A stretch of DNA of 64,000 nt, from positions 1,718,001 through 1,782,000 of the forward strand of contig JAQFVV010000021.1 of the NCBI GenBank assembly GCA_028023455.1, read 5' to 3'. Source of the stretch: Epiperipatus broadwayi (taxonomy: Eukaryota; Onychophora; Udeonychophora; Euonychophora; Peripatidae). Shown piece after piece: positions 34,060 through 44,936 of the stretch; within the stretch, counting starts at the first letter, position 1; every line of letters begins with the position of its first letter. Both the position numbers and the translations under genes were made by a program. Under the pieces are notes generated by a model, which was not told where the DNA came from, ran no database searches, and saw nothing but the letters and a program-made list of their open reading frames with translations.

Positions 34060-34415
34060 AATTTAAACTTGAACTTTCAAGCTCCCTATATCTATCCAAT
34101 CTGTCTGATATAACTGATACACATAACCACATAAATTGGTAAAAGATAAATGATCTTCAATATACATATTTTGTGCTGAACCAGCATTCATCAGGTGGTC
34201 CAGATCACCATCTCCCACACACATATATCAATGCTCAAGTTATATTAAGATAGCAAATCTTTAAACTTTAATGGATAAGCTTCAATCTTCTCCACTCTCC
34301 AACTCTTCAGCCATACATTTCATTAAAAATCTGAGGATAAAAATGCTCAAAGCTCTTGTTGATGCCAATCTTATCGTCATACCCATGTTGACCTTAAGTC
34401 AAACTCACTCCTCAT
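34060..34415 (-). repeat. Family C single-arm copy, unit 1 of a tandem pair
   Basis: From TTTAAACTTGAACTTTCAAG to the CCATGTTGACCTTAAG region. The hammerhead-like module at 34149-34209 (minus strand) keeps CTGATGA and the outer stem I as TGATC/GATCA, where the 31.9 kb copy has TAATC/GATTA, an A-T to G-C compensatory change. GAAA has become AAAA. Confidence 0.75.
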
Positions 34416-34469
34416 ACATAAAACGTTAATATGTCCATTTAATTGTACAGACAAGAGCTGGCAGAATAC

Positions 34470-34473
34470 AGGC

Positions 34474-34505
<32 letters not shown>
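34470..34505. repeat. TA microsatellite
   Basis: Uninterrupted alternating TA run between the two tandem family C units. Confidence 0.9.
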
Positions 34506-34507
<2 letters not shown>

Positions 34508-34534
34508 CTTTACCCAACCTAAGGTAATTGTAAA

Positions 34535-34862
34535 GGATTTGAACTCGAACTCTCAAGCTCCCTACATCTATCCAATTTATCTGATACAACTGATACACAT
34601 AACCACAAACATGGATAAAATACAAATGATCTCCAATATATGTATTTTGTGCTGAACCAGCATTCATCACTTGGTCCAGATCACCATCACCCACACATAT
34701 ATACAGTCAATGCTCAATTTATATTTAGCAAATCTTTTAACTTTATTGAACAAACTTCAATCTTCTCCACTATCCAACTCTTCAGCCATCCATTTCATTG
34801 AAAATTTGAGGATGGAATGCTCAAAACCTTTGTTGAAGTCAATATTATTGTTGTAAATAATT
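34535..34862 (-). repeat. Family C single-arm copy, unit 2 of a tandem pair
   Basis: Same orientation as 34060-34415, about 475 bp further on, sharing GAACTCTCAAGCTCCCTACA, CTGATACACATAACCAC and CAATCTTCTCCACT. Its module at 34625-34685 retains ACCAA/TTGGA and ATACATAT, but the core begins GTGATGA. Confidence 0.75.
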
Positions 34863-34961
34863 GACATCGATGAAAACCATTTCTCTCATTATATATATAT
34901 TATAATAAAGATTTTTATGGAATTACCCAAATAATTTTATTTTCATATATGTAAATGGAGA

Positions 34962-35628
34962 ATCAATGGTTCTCAATGTGGGACACCCCCTCCTCACAGA
35001 GTGCAATTTGATGTTTTAGGTAAGCAATTTGAGAATGAGTTTTTAATAGTGAATTTTTCTGAATCTTTTTTTTAAAGTTATTAACAATGAATTTGAAAGC
35101 CTGCTAATTGTTCTTATAATGCTATTAAATAGTGCTAACACACTTATAACTTAAAGCGCTAAGCCATTTTAATTAGTTAATTACTATTAATTTATACAAC
35201 TTTACGTTATAAGTGTGTTAGCGTTATTTAATATTATAATTTGGACAAGTGTAACGTATAAATTTATGATTTATTACTTAATTGTTCTTATATCATATTA
35301 TTCCTAAATCAATTTTAAAATAATTCTTAAATTTCCCTCTTTCTCAGTGTCTTTTCTGTTTAGATGACCTTTACTCTTTACCTCTCAATTGTTAAGTTGA
35401 TTGAATCTCTATTGTATTTTAACTGTCTTTTTGTTTTTCATTTTTCTTTTTCATGGATGCCATATTCTTTGGAAGCTTGTTTAAAACAATTTAATGACCA
35501 TTTATATTTTCTCCACGTACATACGAGTTCTCTTTTTGAATAATAAAAATTATATATTACAGGGAGGAGGCAATCAGGATTTTATAGATGCTTTGGCGGG
35601 GGGTGTCTAAAAAACGTTAGGAAATACT
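34962..35628. mobile_element. hAT-type non-autonomous element, decayed
   Basis: The left end CAATGGTTCTCAATGTGG runs into GACACCCCC; the right end GGGGGTGTCTAAAAAACGTT runs into AATACTG. Together they fit hAT-like terminal repeats (CAGTG.TTCTCAA…ACACCCCC). No 8-bp duplication could be confirmed. A nested inverted repeat sits at 35124-35228. Confidence 0.55.
35124..35228. repeat. Short element with 27-bp inverted repeats
   Basis: ATTAAATAGTGCTAACACAC (running to CTTATAAC) at the left is mirrored by GTTATAAGTGTGTTAGCG (running to TTATTTAAT) at the right, about 50 bp apart. Inside the hAT-like element, so probably a later insertion. Confidence 0.7.
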
Positions 35629-36145
35629 GGTATAGATAATTCTGTGTATTTGGAAAACTTCCAAACATAGGAAAACTAAAGATTTTTCAAAGGAAGATTG
35701 AAAAGTCTACACCTCTAACTCATCTGATAACTGGATATTTTTTCCAAGAAATATACATTTTCATTAGGATTATAGTTATAAGATAATGGGATATAATTTA
35801 GAAATATTGTGAATTAATCTGGTGTCAAACTTTCTGCAATCTTCAATTATTCCAGGTCATAATCTATTACATGTTTTTATCATTTGTCCTGCACTTATAA
35901 AGACTAAATTATTACACTTTGATTTATATGTATCAAACCTTCTTCATTCATAATTTGATAACTACATTAATGATTATTCAAAGTAAATACATATGAAGTG
36001 TATATAAAGAAAGGTTTAATATTTTAATAGCCTGGTGTGATTTTGAGTATGTGGTAGTTATATTTGTAGCAATAGTTATTCAAATGGCTTTTATTAATAT
36101 GAACAAAATTTGAGTACTATTTATTGTTTGATAAATTTGAATATC

Positions 36146-36724
36146 ACTAAACATCACATGAACACCATTTCTTAGGTGTATACAAACTGTTAAAATAATA
36201 GCAAACTCTCTATACACTATAGCAGTGGTCTTCAACTTTTTTACACCTGCAGACTGGTAAAAATAAGGATAAGGTTTTGTGGACTGGCAAAAATAAAAAT
36301 AAGGTTTCGCAGACCGGCAGAAGTCTATACATAAATTTTCTTAAAGATGTAAACTGCTTAGCCTTAGATGAAGTTATATATATATGAAGTTTGTATAATA
36401 AAAAACTTTTTTTTTTTAATTTTGAATTTTTTTACAAAAGTAATAAAAAAATTAATCTACCCCCCCCCCCCATAAACATCTGTGATAACTAGAAAAACAA
36501 ATTTATGTATGATCGATTAGATTTTCTTTTTGTTCTGTTTCTTTTTTTTTAATTGGTTAAAAATGAGATGAAAAAACAAATACAAATTGTTTATATTAAT
36601 TAAAAGTTTAAACTCTTATTATTTTGTTATTACAAACTTTCCTGTGGACCAGAAAATTTTTGCAGCCGGTCTGGGGACCAAGGGTTGAAGACCACTGCAC
36701 TATAGTATGGAGAGTTTGCTAAAG
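36146..36724 (-). repeat. Family A tail remnant interrupted by a hAT MITE
   Basis: ACTAAACATCACATGAACAC … GCAAACTCTCTATAC on the left and TATGGAGAGTTTGCT on the right are family A 3' tail and arm ends. The unit is bracketed by 10-bp direct repeats TTTGAATATC at 36136-36145 and 36725-36734. The hAT element sits at the centre of the small palindrome. Confidence 0.75.
36223..36697. mobile_element. hAT-type MITE, 475 bp, with 8-bp target duplication
   Basis: Terminal inverted repeats CAGTGGTCTTCAAC, flanked by the exact 8-bp duplication CACTATAG at 36215-36222 and 36698-36705. The 8-bp duplication and CAGTGGT start are diagnostic of hAT. Non-coding, with GACTGGTAAAAATAAGG-type internal repeats and a C10-plus run near 36459-36470. 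Confidence 0.93.
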
Positions 36725-37314
36725 TTTGAATATCCATGGTATCTGTTATTTTATTGATACTCATAAAAATTAAATATAACATTTTTTAGAAAAAAATAGT
36801 AATTTTATTTACAAGTAATAAATTTTTTCCTGCACATTGAATCCATAGTTAACAAAGCTCTCAGACTTCTATGGGTGTCTTTTTAGGTATGGCAAATTAT
36901 TTAATGATTAAATCGAATAAAAATTATTCAATTGTTTTATATTTTCTATTGTTAAATACAGATTTATTGTTTGGTATCCTTACTCCAAATGGAATAAAAT
37001 CCAATCCTTAGTAGATAAATTTTGCAGATATACTTTAAATAAAGATGACATGGTATTTTTTTATTGGGAGAAATGTTATTTTTTTATTATCTAAACATCA
37101 TTACTAACAGAGTAATTAGACCAAATTTAATAGCAAATATTTTTATTCAATTTTGTAAAGTTTTTATATTAAAACTGTTACCTAGGTATTCTTAAATTTT
37201 CTCCATTGTTTAAATTATTGGACTTTTACAATAAAGATTTTTCTAATGTTAATCAATAACTTTGTTTATTTATATTATTTGTATACAAGTATATTGTCTA
37301 TATTGAATTTAATA

Positions 37315-37534
37315 TAATTAAAAGGGATTTGAACTTAGACTTTCAAGTTCCCTGTGGCTATCCATTCCACCTTATACAACCAATACACATGACCACATAC
37401 ATGTGAAAAAGATAAACAATCTCCAATATATGTATTCCTTGCTGAACCATATGAACATGGTTATGTGTATCAGTTGTATAAGATGGGGTGGATAGTCATG
37501 GTGAACTTGAAAGTCTAAGTTTAAATCCTAATTA
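37315..37534. repeat. Family C palindrome, short form, possible 8-bp flanks
   Basis: GATTTGAACTTAGACTTTCA mirrors TGAAAGTCTAAGTTTAAATC. TAATTAAA occurs just outside both ends (37315-37322, 37527-37534). The centre is CTGAACCATATG…CATGG, with the CTGATGA half missing. Confidence 0.65.
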
Positions 37535-37735
37535 AATTATTTATGTATTTTTTTTTACTTTTTTTTTACTACACATACATGTGAAAAAGATAAACAATCT
37601 CCAATATATGTATTCCTTGCTGAACCATATGTACATGGTCATGTGTATCAGTTGTATAAAATGGAGTGGATAGTCATGGTGAACTTGAAAGTCTAAGTTT
37701 AAATCCTAATTAAATTATTTATGTATTTTTTTTAT
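37394..37735 (+). repeat. 178-bp tandem duplication covering half of a family C palindrome
   Basis: CACATACATGTGAAAAAGAT starts at 37394 and again at 37572. The copies differ at only a few positions. The duplicated unit contains the palindrome centre, the right arm and downstream T-rich sequence, so it arose after the insertion. Confidence 0.9.
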
Positions 37736-37842
37736 TAATACTATTTATTTAATTTTTGGAGAATCTATAATTAGGCTATAGTATTATGAAGTTGTGAATT
37801 TAATAAATAACTGATTTCTTTATTTATAATTAATATTATTAT

Positions 37843-37945
37843 CACTACTACTACTACTGCTGCTGCTGCTACTGGTACCATTGGTGCTGATACTACTACT
37901 GCTGTCACCACTACTATTTTTACTACTACTTCTACTACTACTATT
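37843..37945. repeat. Imperfect ACT/GCT trinucleotide repeat
   Basis: Runs of CACTACTACTACTACTGCTG type with interruptions, ending in TATTTATTTATTTATTATTG. No surrounding open frame suggests a coding repeat. Confidence 0.85.
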
Positions 37946-37949
37946 TATT

Positions 37950-38730
37950 TATTTATTATTGGCAGATACCATGTGACATTTGTGAGAAATAACATACTAT
38001 ATTTGTTCATTCATATTGTATAGAACAATAGTTGATATACACTGTGTAGATTTCACTTACATCCTAAATTTTCTGTTATAAATCTATAATTATCTACTAA
38101 ATATCAAATAACTACTATACTACATTTTCTCAATAATTTCAGTTGGTAATAATGTAATTATAATGATCCCAAATTATTTATGTCTGTCCAAGAATGTTAT
38201 TGAAAATTGTCTTTTAAAAAATGTTTACTTCATTGGTTGTATTATATTGAATATTTTATCTTATATATATATAATGTTTTAAATTTTACTCTGTTATATT
38301 TTGAATTTTTCCTCAAGATTTTTTTTATAGGGAGGTTATATTATAGTTTAATTTACTTGTTGTTTATTAAATAAATAAACAAAAATGGAATCTCAACTTG
38401 AATTATACGTGAAAACCTATATATGTTAATACTTGTATCCATCCATTATTTGTGTAACTATTTTTTAAAATGTACTACATTTTCAATATGTTTAAAATTT
38501 ATAATTATTACACTATCATCAAAAGATGATCAAAAAATTTGACCAATTATCATCCTATAACTTGAAGACTTTTGTGACTTATGTAAAAATAAAAATCTTT
38601 TATATCCCGTAAAATTGTTTTTTTCTCAACAAAACAATTGGGATTTTTACCAAAGAGATTAGTAGAACTGGTATTAAGAAATAATGGGGAATAATATTTC
38701 AAAATGAATTAAATGAAGTAAAAATTGTAG
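37950..38730. other. AT-rich DNA, nothing recognised
   Basis: No gene or repeat-family match on either strand. Confidence 0.4.
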
Positions 38731-38744
38731 GAGTATATTCACAT

Positions 38745-39089
38745 CATATGATCACCATTTTTTATGCTTGCTTATAACTGTTATTAAAATAGTCAAAACT
38801 CTCTACATGCATGGCCACTCCATGCAAGCCAGAGTATCCCCAGACTAGTTTCTGGCTTGTGGCCTTCGTCAGTGAGAAACCTTGGAATGGAGAGCACTGC
38901 ACCTAGATCTAAGATCTCAGATCCAAGGCTCCTCACTGACGAAAGCCACAAGCCAGAAACTAGTCTGGGGATATTGGATGAGTAGGCACTAGATGGGAAT
39001 TTTATGTACAAGCCTTCTGGCATCCATTGATTACTCTGGCTTACACTGAGTAGCAATCCATATAGAGACTTGTGCCTGTTTTAATAATC
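38745..39089. repeat. Family A foldback retroelement with 12-bp target duplication and two modules
   Basis: Identical 12-bp repeats GTATATTCACAT at 38733-38744 and 39090-39101 bracket the element. The tail (CATATGATCACCAT…TGCTTGCTTATAACTGTTAT) is on the left. The two arms are unequal: the left lacks about 85 bp present in the right (between CCAGAGTA and TCCCCAGACTAG). Hammerhead-like modules occur on both strands: minus at about 38834-38886 and plus at 38921-38979. Confidence 0.88.
38921..38979 (+). ncRNA. Hammerhead-like module (family A, right arm)
   Basis: ATCCAA / GGC / TCCTCA, CTGACGA, AAGC-CACAA-GCCA, GAA, ACTAGT, C, TGGGGA / TA / TTGGAT. Core position 7 is free in hammerheads, so CTGACGA is acceptable. 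Stem II is down to two good pairs in this copy. Confidence 0.6.
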
Positions 39090-39104
39090 GTATATTCACA
39101 TGTA

Positions 39105-39930
39105 ACAAAAGGCTTTGATCCTGTTCCTCACAATAAACTTTGTTTGTTTTTCTCTTCTTGTTGACTGAAAGATATGGTAACTGGTTGACTTCATATCTAC
39201 TAGAAAATATATATGAGTTGTAAACTCCATAATGTGCTTAGTGATTGTCTGGAGTTTGAATATAGCATTCAACAGAGCTCAATTTTAAGGCCTTTATTAT
39301 TTAATAGTTGTATCAGTGGATTATTAGATTTAGTTTTTCACTTTAACAGATTTTGTTGAACTACTATTGATACAGTAGTAGAAATATCAGCAATAAATTT
39401 TTAGTATTATTAAAGAAATTATTACATGATAATGTAAATACAATTACAAACTGCTTATATAATCATGAATTGTTATTAAATTATAATAAAGCAAATATGT
39501 AATTTTTTTCTTACAAAAATGATTACAGAGAATTTGAAAATACAAGTTTTAAATGAATCTAATGAAAAGAGTGAAAGAACTATCAAATATCATATTTAGA
39601 AGTTACTATAGACACATATCATCATGGGTCAGCCCCATAAACATTCCAAAAATGAAAATAACTCAATTGAACTTGATTTTAACAGAAAATGATGCATCTT
39701 GCCGCAAAAGTTACTCTGGATAATTATAAAGCAATTTGTATCAGTAAAATTGCCAATGTTATAACAATGTGAAAAGAAATATTTATTTGTCAGAAGCATA
39801 CAACCAAAAATTATTGAAAATAAACCCTTTAATTATTCAGTAATTTAGTTCTATAGCTAGTTCACAACCTTCAAGTAAATGACAATTTTCTATTAAAACA
39901 CACAATAAAAAACAAAAGTATATTTGGGAC
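39105..39930. other. AT-rich DNA, nothing recognised
   Basis: No supported gene; a possible RT-like decay pattern near 39270-39320 is too weak to call. Confidence 0.35.
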
Positions 39931-39932
39931 TT

Positions 39933-41703
39933 AAATTTTTGGTAATAGTATAAATACTGAACCCTACCGTTTGATGGCGCTCTTTTTCACCCAATGTACA
40001 TTAATACACTGAGTCACAGACTGTCGGTTTCTTTATAAAATACTACGGTACAAAAAAATTTTTTTCACTTACTATACATAAAACTCTTATGTTTTTTTTT
40101 TTTTTTGCATTTTTAATAAACAAACACTTTGATTTTATATGGTGTAGGGGGGGGGGTGCTTTTAAATTATCGACTTTTTTTTTTGATTTTGAGCTTTTTT
40201 TTTTTTTGATTTTGGATTACCGGTTTCTTTACATAATATTATGGTAAAAAAAAAATATTTTTTTACCTCTTTCTATACATAAAACTTGTATGGTTTTTTT
40301 TTTTTTTGCCTTTTTAATAAACAAACACCACTTTGTTTTTAGATGGTAGAGGGGGATTGGTTTGCTTTTAAATTATTGCCTTTTTTTGGATTTTGAGCTT
40401 CTTTTTAAAGCCTTAAACAATTCAGTTTTAATTAATAAACCAACAGTTGGTTTTTAGAGGGTGGAGGGGGGTTGGTGTGAATTTCAATTCTCGTCTTTTA
40501 GTATCTTTTGACGATATACTGGAAACCTTGCATATTAATTTTAAATGTGTTCAAATATAGAATGCATATAAAAAAAAAGATTAACAATATATACAAATTA
40601 TTGAAGGGGGATTGGTTTGCTTTTAAATTATCACCTTTTTTCCTTATCGACTTTTTATTGATTTTGAGTTGTTTTTTTTTTTTTGGAGAGCCTTATTAAT
40701 CAATTCATTTTTAATAAACCAACAGTTGGTTTTTAGAGGGTGGAAGGGAGTTGGTTTGATTATTAATTATCATCTTTTATTTTCTTATTATGAAGTGTTT
40801 TTTTTTTTTAAAGTATTTACGCTACCAAAATCTTATATGTTAGCGAAAAGTTCTTCCTTTATTTTTTGCCTTTTTCAAAAAGCCTTAATTAAAGAGTTCA
40901 TTTTTAAAAAAAAAAAACTTTTTAGGGGGGGGATTATGGTTTGTTTGACTCCAATAGGAGAAGAGCCTCAAAGCTGTAAGTAATGGGATTTTGGAGCCGT
41001 CCAACCAACTTCCCTTACGCAGACCCCAGGTACGCTTCCAGAAATGGTAATGGAATTCCCTAGATCTTGTAGTTGACTAAAACCATGCTCTTTCCATAAA
41101 TGCATAGCTTTTCATCTGGCAGAATGTTTGTTCTCACTCTGGAAAAACACAACAGCATCAACTTCTGTGGTTGGCAATTCACTCCCCTTCAACCAATTTT
41201 GAACACTTGCTGCACTGACATTTTACTGTTCTCACATGGATTCCCTCATAAACATGGATTTTCACATGAATTTGGCAGAACTCTGCTGAAAATCCTAACC
41301 TTTTCAGGTTGTGAGCAGTTCAAAATTGTCGGGAAGCATGAGTGATAGCCTGACAATTCTTAATATGTAATACTAAATACAGTACGCTTTCTCAAAATTT
41401 TTCCACAATGAATTTTTTTATGGTTTCACATCCTTCAAATATGGCCACTATTAAACCAGACCATAGTGAGAGTTGAATTGTGCACACTTGAGAAATACTG
41501 TCGCAGGTCAATGGGCGTAGTATTTCATTACGTAATCATAGAATACATCGCCCTCTAGATGGCCTGTTACAGCTCTAAACAGCACTGTTGTAGTGTTAAC
41601 CATAAGTTAGGCCACTAAAATAGTATATTGAGATGTGTTGTGTGAAAACCAATGCCATAAAGCAATAAGGTTCTGCATTCATACTATTACCAAATTTTTA
41701 ATA
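39933..41703. mobile_element. TIR element of about 1.77 kb with internal tandem T/G-rich units
   Basis: AATTTTTGGTAATAGTATAA (39937 on, continuing …ACTGAACCCTA) mirrors the right end (complement of …AAGGTTCTGCATTCATACTA, ending near 41700). About 30 of 36 positions pair. Just outside each end is a similar direct sequence, CACAATA…CAAAAGTATATTTGGGAC on the left and CACAATAGCAAAATATACTT on the right, so the flank may be duplicated. No transposase recognised. The 81-codon frame at 41100-41345 is unassigned. Confidence 0.5.
40020..40980 (+). repeat. Diverged tandem repeats, about 200-230 bp, T- and G-run rich
   Basis: Four to five units share TTTTTAATAAACAAACAC or TTTTTAATAAACCAACAG, then GGTTTTTAGAGGGTGGA and TTGGTTTGCTTTTAAATTAT, then GATTTTGAG and a long T tract. 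G-runs of 6-10 recur at fixed places (40147, 40462, 40925). Open frames at 40508-40983 are compositional. Confidence 0.8.
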
Positions 41704-41704
41704 T

Positions 41705-43230
41705 ATATATATATTGCACAATAGCAAAATATACTTTGGACCCAAAAATGTAAATTTAAGTAAATATTAAGTTATTGTATCATTGAAAACGGGCATATAG
41801 AAATATTAAAAGAGTGATAGTTTGAATACTTATTGTGTTTTAAATTTCAAATGCATTTATCATGATACTGTAAACCATCTTCCGTGTATGTTTTTTTTCA
41901 CAAGTGAAGATTCATAATGGTGAAATAAATTGATAAAATAATAATTATTGTTGATGGTATAGCTATTGCTATTATTGTTAATATTATTTCTTTTTGCCGT
42001 TATTTTACTATCTAGCTAAAACGGGCTACACATAATTTTACCAACTAATTAATAATTGGAAGATAGATGGATAGATAAACGCTTTTCCCTTTTTACTTCT
42101 AATCTGATGCATTGCATTAATTTTTCATGGGCTTTAATGTAATCAGATCCTCCATCAATAGATTTCTTTCTAATCAACGGGAGTGTTGTTTTAAACAGCT
42201 GCAAGCTGTGTTGGCATAGATCCAAACGCATAGATACAAAGCCAATAGACTTATTTACTGACCAATTGATATAATTAACAACCTGTTGTGCTTGTTTTAG
42301 TCAGTCTCAATGAAAATCGGTTCGAAATAGAAGTTCCATTTAGAGATTTCAAAATATAAACTTTTTCACCAAAATTTGAACCACAAGTCGTAGGCAGACA
42401 AGCGCATGTGCTGACCTCTATACTGTAAAATATTTCGCTTAGCTACATGTAATAAAAAATTAATGTTTTTTTTCATTCGGGGAAAAAAAATGTGTATAAC
42501 TTTTGCAAAAGTATACTTCCATTACAATCTCAATAAAATTGAATATTATATTGATTGATATAGAATATAGCAAGCTATATATCGTGTATTAATTCATATA
42601 ATAAAGAGTAACAATTTATCCTAATTAGTTTGTATTCTATAATAAGATCACAAGCCACCATCTTATTAGTTTACATGACGCATTTAATTCAACCCATTTT
42701 TTATAATCAATTTGACAGCTGTTAGTTTCACAGCTGAAAATCAAAATTACTGGGGGAAAAAAGCTGCAGATCTTTAAATGAAATTAATTAAATAATATGA
42801 GTAATTATTTATCAAAATACTTAATTATCAATTTATGTAATGTATGATTTTTTTTTTAAGACAACTGAATGTCATTCTTTATCTAAAAAGCCCCATTAAA
42901 CATTGATTTAAGATCCTTTTGCTCTCATATCTATCATTTAACCAGGAAATTATTTACTGATGTGTCCCCAATTAAGACTTGGAGACCTGCAATTAAATAC
43001 ACATAAAAGAATAATCTAAATAGCGAATTGTCTGTAACAACATCTCAACAGTTTTCTGTTAAATTTCCTCGATTTACTTTAAGACTGGCTGCTACAAAAA
43101 CGATTTTCAATGGGCTCCCTTTACACACACTTTGATCCCAGTCGGATTATAAATTCCATTTAGAAGGTAATAATCCTTTCTCACTTGCACCATACTATAA
43201 TATTAACTCAGCAATAGTAAATGTGGGAGT
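41705..43230. other. AT-rich DNA, nothing recognised
   Basis: Only a short GATA-rich stretch near 42060-42078 and chance open frames. Confidence 0.4.
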
Positions 43231-43233
43231 TCT

Positions 43234-43415
43234 AGTCACAAAATAAAGACTTTGAGAAAATAAGAATGACTGCCGTATTTTTGAACCTGGATGCACTTAT
43301 ATAGGCCAATCTTCATGGTGTCATTTCAAGACACTTAATATTGGCTATATAAGTGCATTTAGATTTGAAAATAAGATGGTTGTTCTTATTTTTCCAAAGT
43401 CTTTACTTTGTGATT
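43234..43415. repeat. Foldback MITE, arms of about 77 bp
   Basis: AGTCACAAAATAAAGACTTT … GCACTTATATAGGCCAAT (to 43310) pairs with ATTGGCTATATAAGTGCATT … AAAGTCTTTACTTTGTGATT (from 43339), about 85% by eye. Non-coding. Confidence 0.85.
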
Positions 43416-43419
43416 GGAA

Positions 43420-44040
43420 TGGGTCTCCTCATGTTTAACATTGTTGATTTAATATTATATTGTAGCACAAGTGGGGAGGTGTTATTACATTTCAAATGGA
43501 ATTATATTCATTTTGTACAATTGTAATTTATTTTCTTTAATCAACTTATCTATTTTCTTTTTTCACCTTTTATAATTATGTACCTGTAGTAGATTTTTTA
43601 TACATTTCTTTTATAAATACATGGAAATAAATTGTCTTGAAAATAAATTATCGGTCTTCTGACTTTGTATACGGTAAAATCTTTTTGCACAATGTATTTG
43701 TTGTTCTTTTCATATAATCCAGTTTATCACAAGTTTTACAATTTATTTTTATTTATGTATTAACATCATCCAAACATTTTTAATTTACTGAGTTCCTTCA
43801 TTTAAGAAAAAAATATACTCCATCAGTTGCTAATCACAATTCACTAATCAATATATATTTATCTATTTTGTTGTATTTTATCTCAAAAAAATCTGTATTT
43901 TCTTATCAGTACAAAGACCATTATTTACATGTGTTAAAACAGTCTCTTTACTCCTTTCTAAATAATTCTACATATCTCAAAATTTAAAAAAAAAACATCC
44001 CAAATTATTAATGAATCAAATTCTATTTCTCTTTTTTCCA
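43420..44040. other. AT-rich DNA, nothing recognised
   Basis: No supported feature. Confidence 0.4.
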
Positions 44041-44044
44041 TATG

Positions 44045-44142
44045 TCATAGCATCGGCCGGGAGATGAACCCACAACCATCTGCAACCAACTACTTGCTTG
44101 CAAAGTGGCTGCGATGACCTCTCAGCTAACAATGCTTGACAA
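44045..44142 (-). repeat. tRNA-derived SINE head
   Basis: On the minus strand: A-box-like TAGCTGAGAGG (complement 44118-44128), then CAGCCACTTTGCAAGCAAGT, then B-box-like GGTTCATCTCC (complement 44060-44070) in the context GTGGGTTCATCTCCCGGCCG. This GC-rich island in AT-rich DNA resembles the 5' part of invertebrate tRNA SINEs. It does not close into a full cloverleaf acceptor stem, so it is not called a tRNA. Confidence 0.6.
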
Positions 44143-44654
44143 TTCTATTTTTCACTTTCAACTTTAATTTTCAATTTTGTGCAAAAATCCTGTTTTCATT
44201 TAACAAAGTATCTAAATATTTATACTCTTCCATTTCTCTAAGACAACTATTTTCATTTTCCATTCTTCAGTTTTATCTTTCCCATTAAATGTTATATTTA
44301 TTTTACTATTCAATTTTCTTACTTCCTGTCTTTCCACAGTTTTCTAATAATAACTCCATGTAGCTTCGACATTGTTGCAGAAACTGCCATATCATCTGAA
44401 AAAAATGGAACTGCTTTATTATATATTGTCCGGTGTCAATTATAGGAATCCTGAATTCTCTATTCCTAACTCTTCTATCTCAGTCTTCATTTCTCTTAGA
44501 AGCAACATAAATAATAAGAGTGATAATGGATATCCTATTTCACTCCATTTTTAGATCTAACTTTCACTCATTCTTTATCTATCCATTGATATTTATAAAA
44601 GTTATCATTATAATCACTCATAAATGAAAGTTTACACACTCAGACAATTTGAGG

Positions 44655-44740
44655 GTACAGCAAGGATCAGCAAACTTTTCTGACTGTGCCACATGGACAT
44701 CTGTAAGGCTTTGGTGGGCCACATATAAAAAATATTTTTA
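44655..44740 (+). repeat. Possible single hAT terminus
   Basis: CAGCAAGGATCAGCAAACTT followed by GTGCCACATGGACAT and GGTGGGCCACAT resembles hAT ends of the CAG.GGTC.GCAAACTTTT…GGCCACA type. No partner end found. Confidence 0.35.
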
Positions 44741-44936
44741 CATTCTGATAGCCCATAATAAAAAAAGTATTGCAGTCATTCTGAAACCTGATTTTCTACT
44801 TTCAATAATTATTTATGATATAAAGCTTTTAAAAAATATTTTGGGCAATTTCAGGATGACGTCTAACATCATATTCTATTTGTGATTTCCTGAAGGTTTG
44901 TGATGATGGTATTTTAATTGTATTTAAATATTGGAC

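Noticed and set aside
40508-40983. Open frames rich in Phe/Leu/Lys
   Set aside because: Caused by long T tracts in a tandem non-coding repeat.
44045-44142. tRNA gene
   Set aside because: A- and B-box-like sequences exist, but I could not form a full cloverleaf with acceptor stem; a SINE head is the simpler reading.
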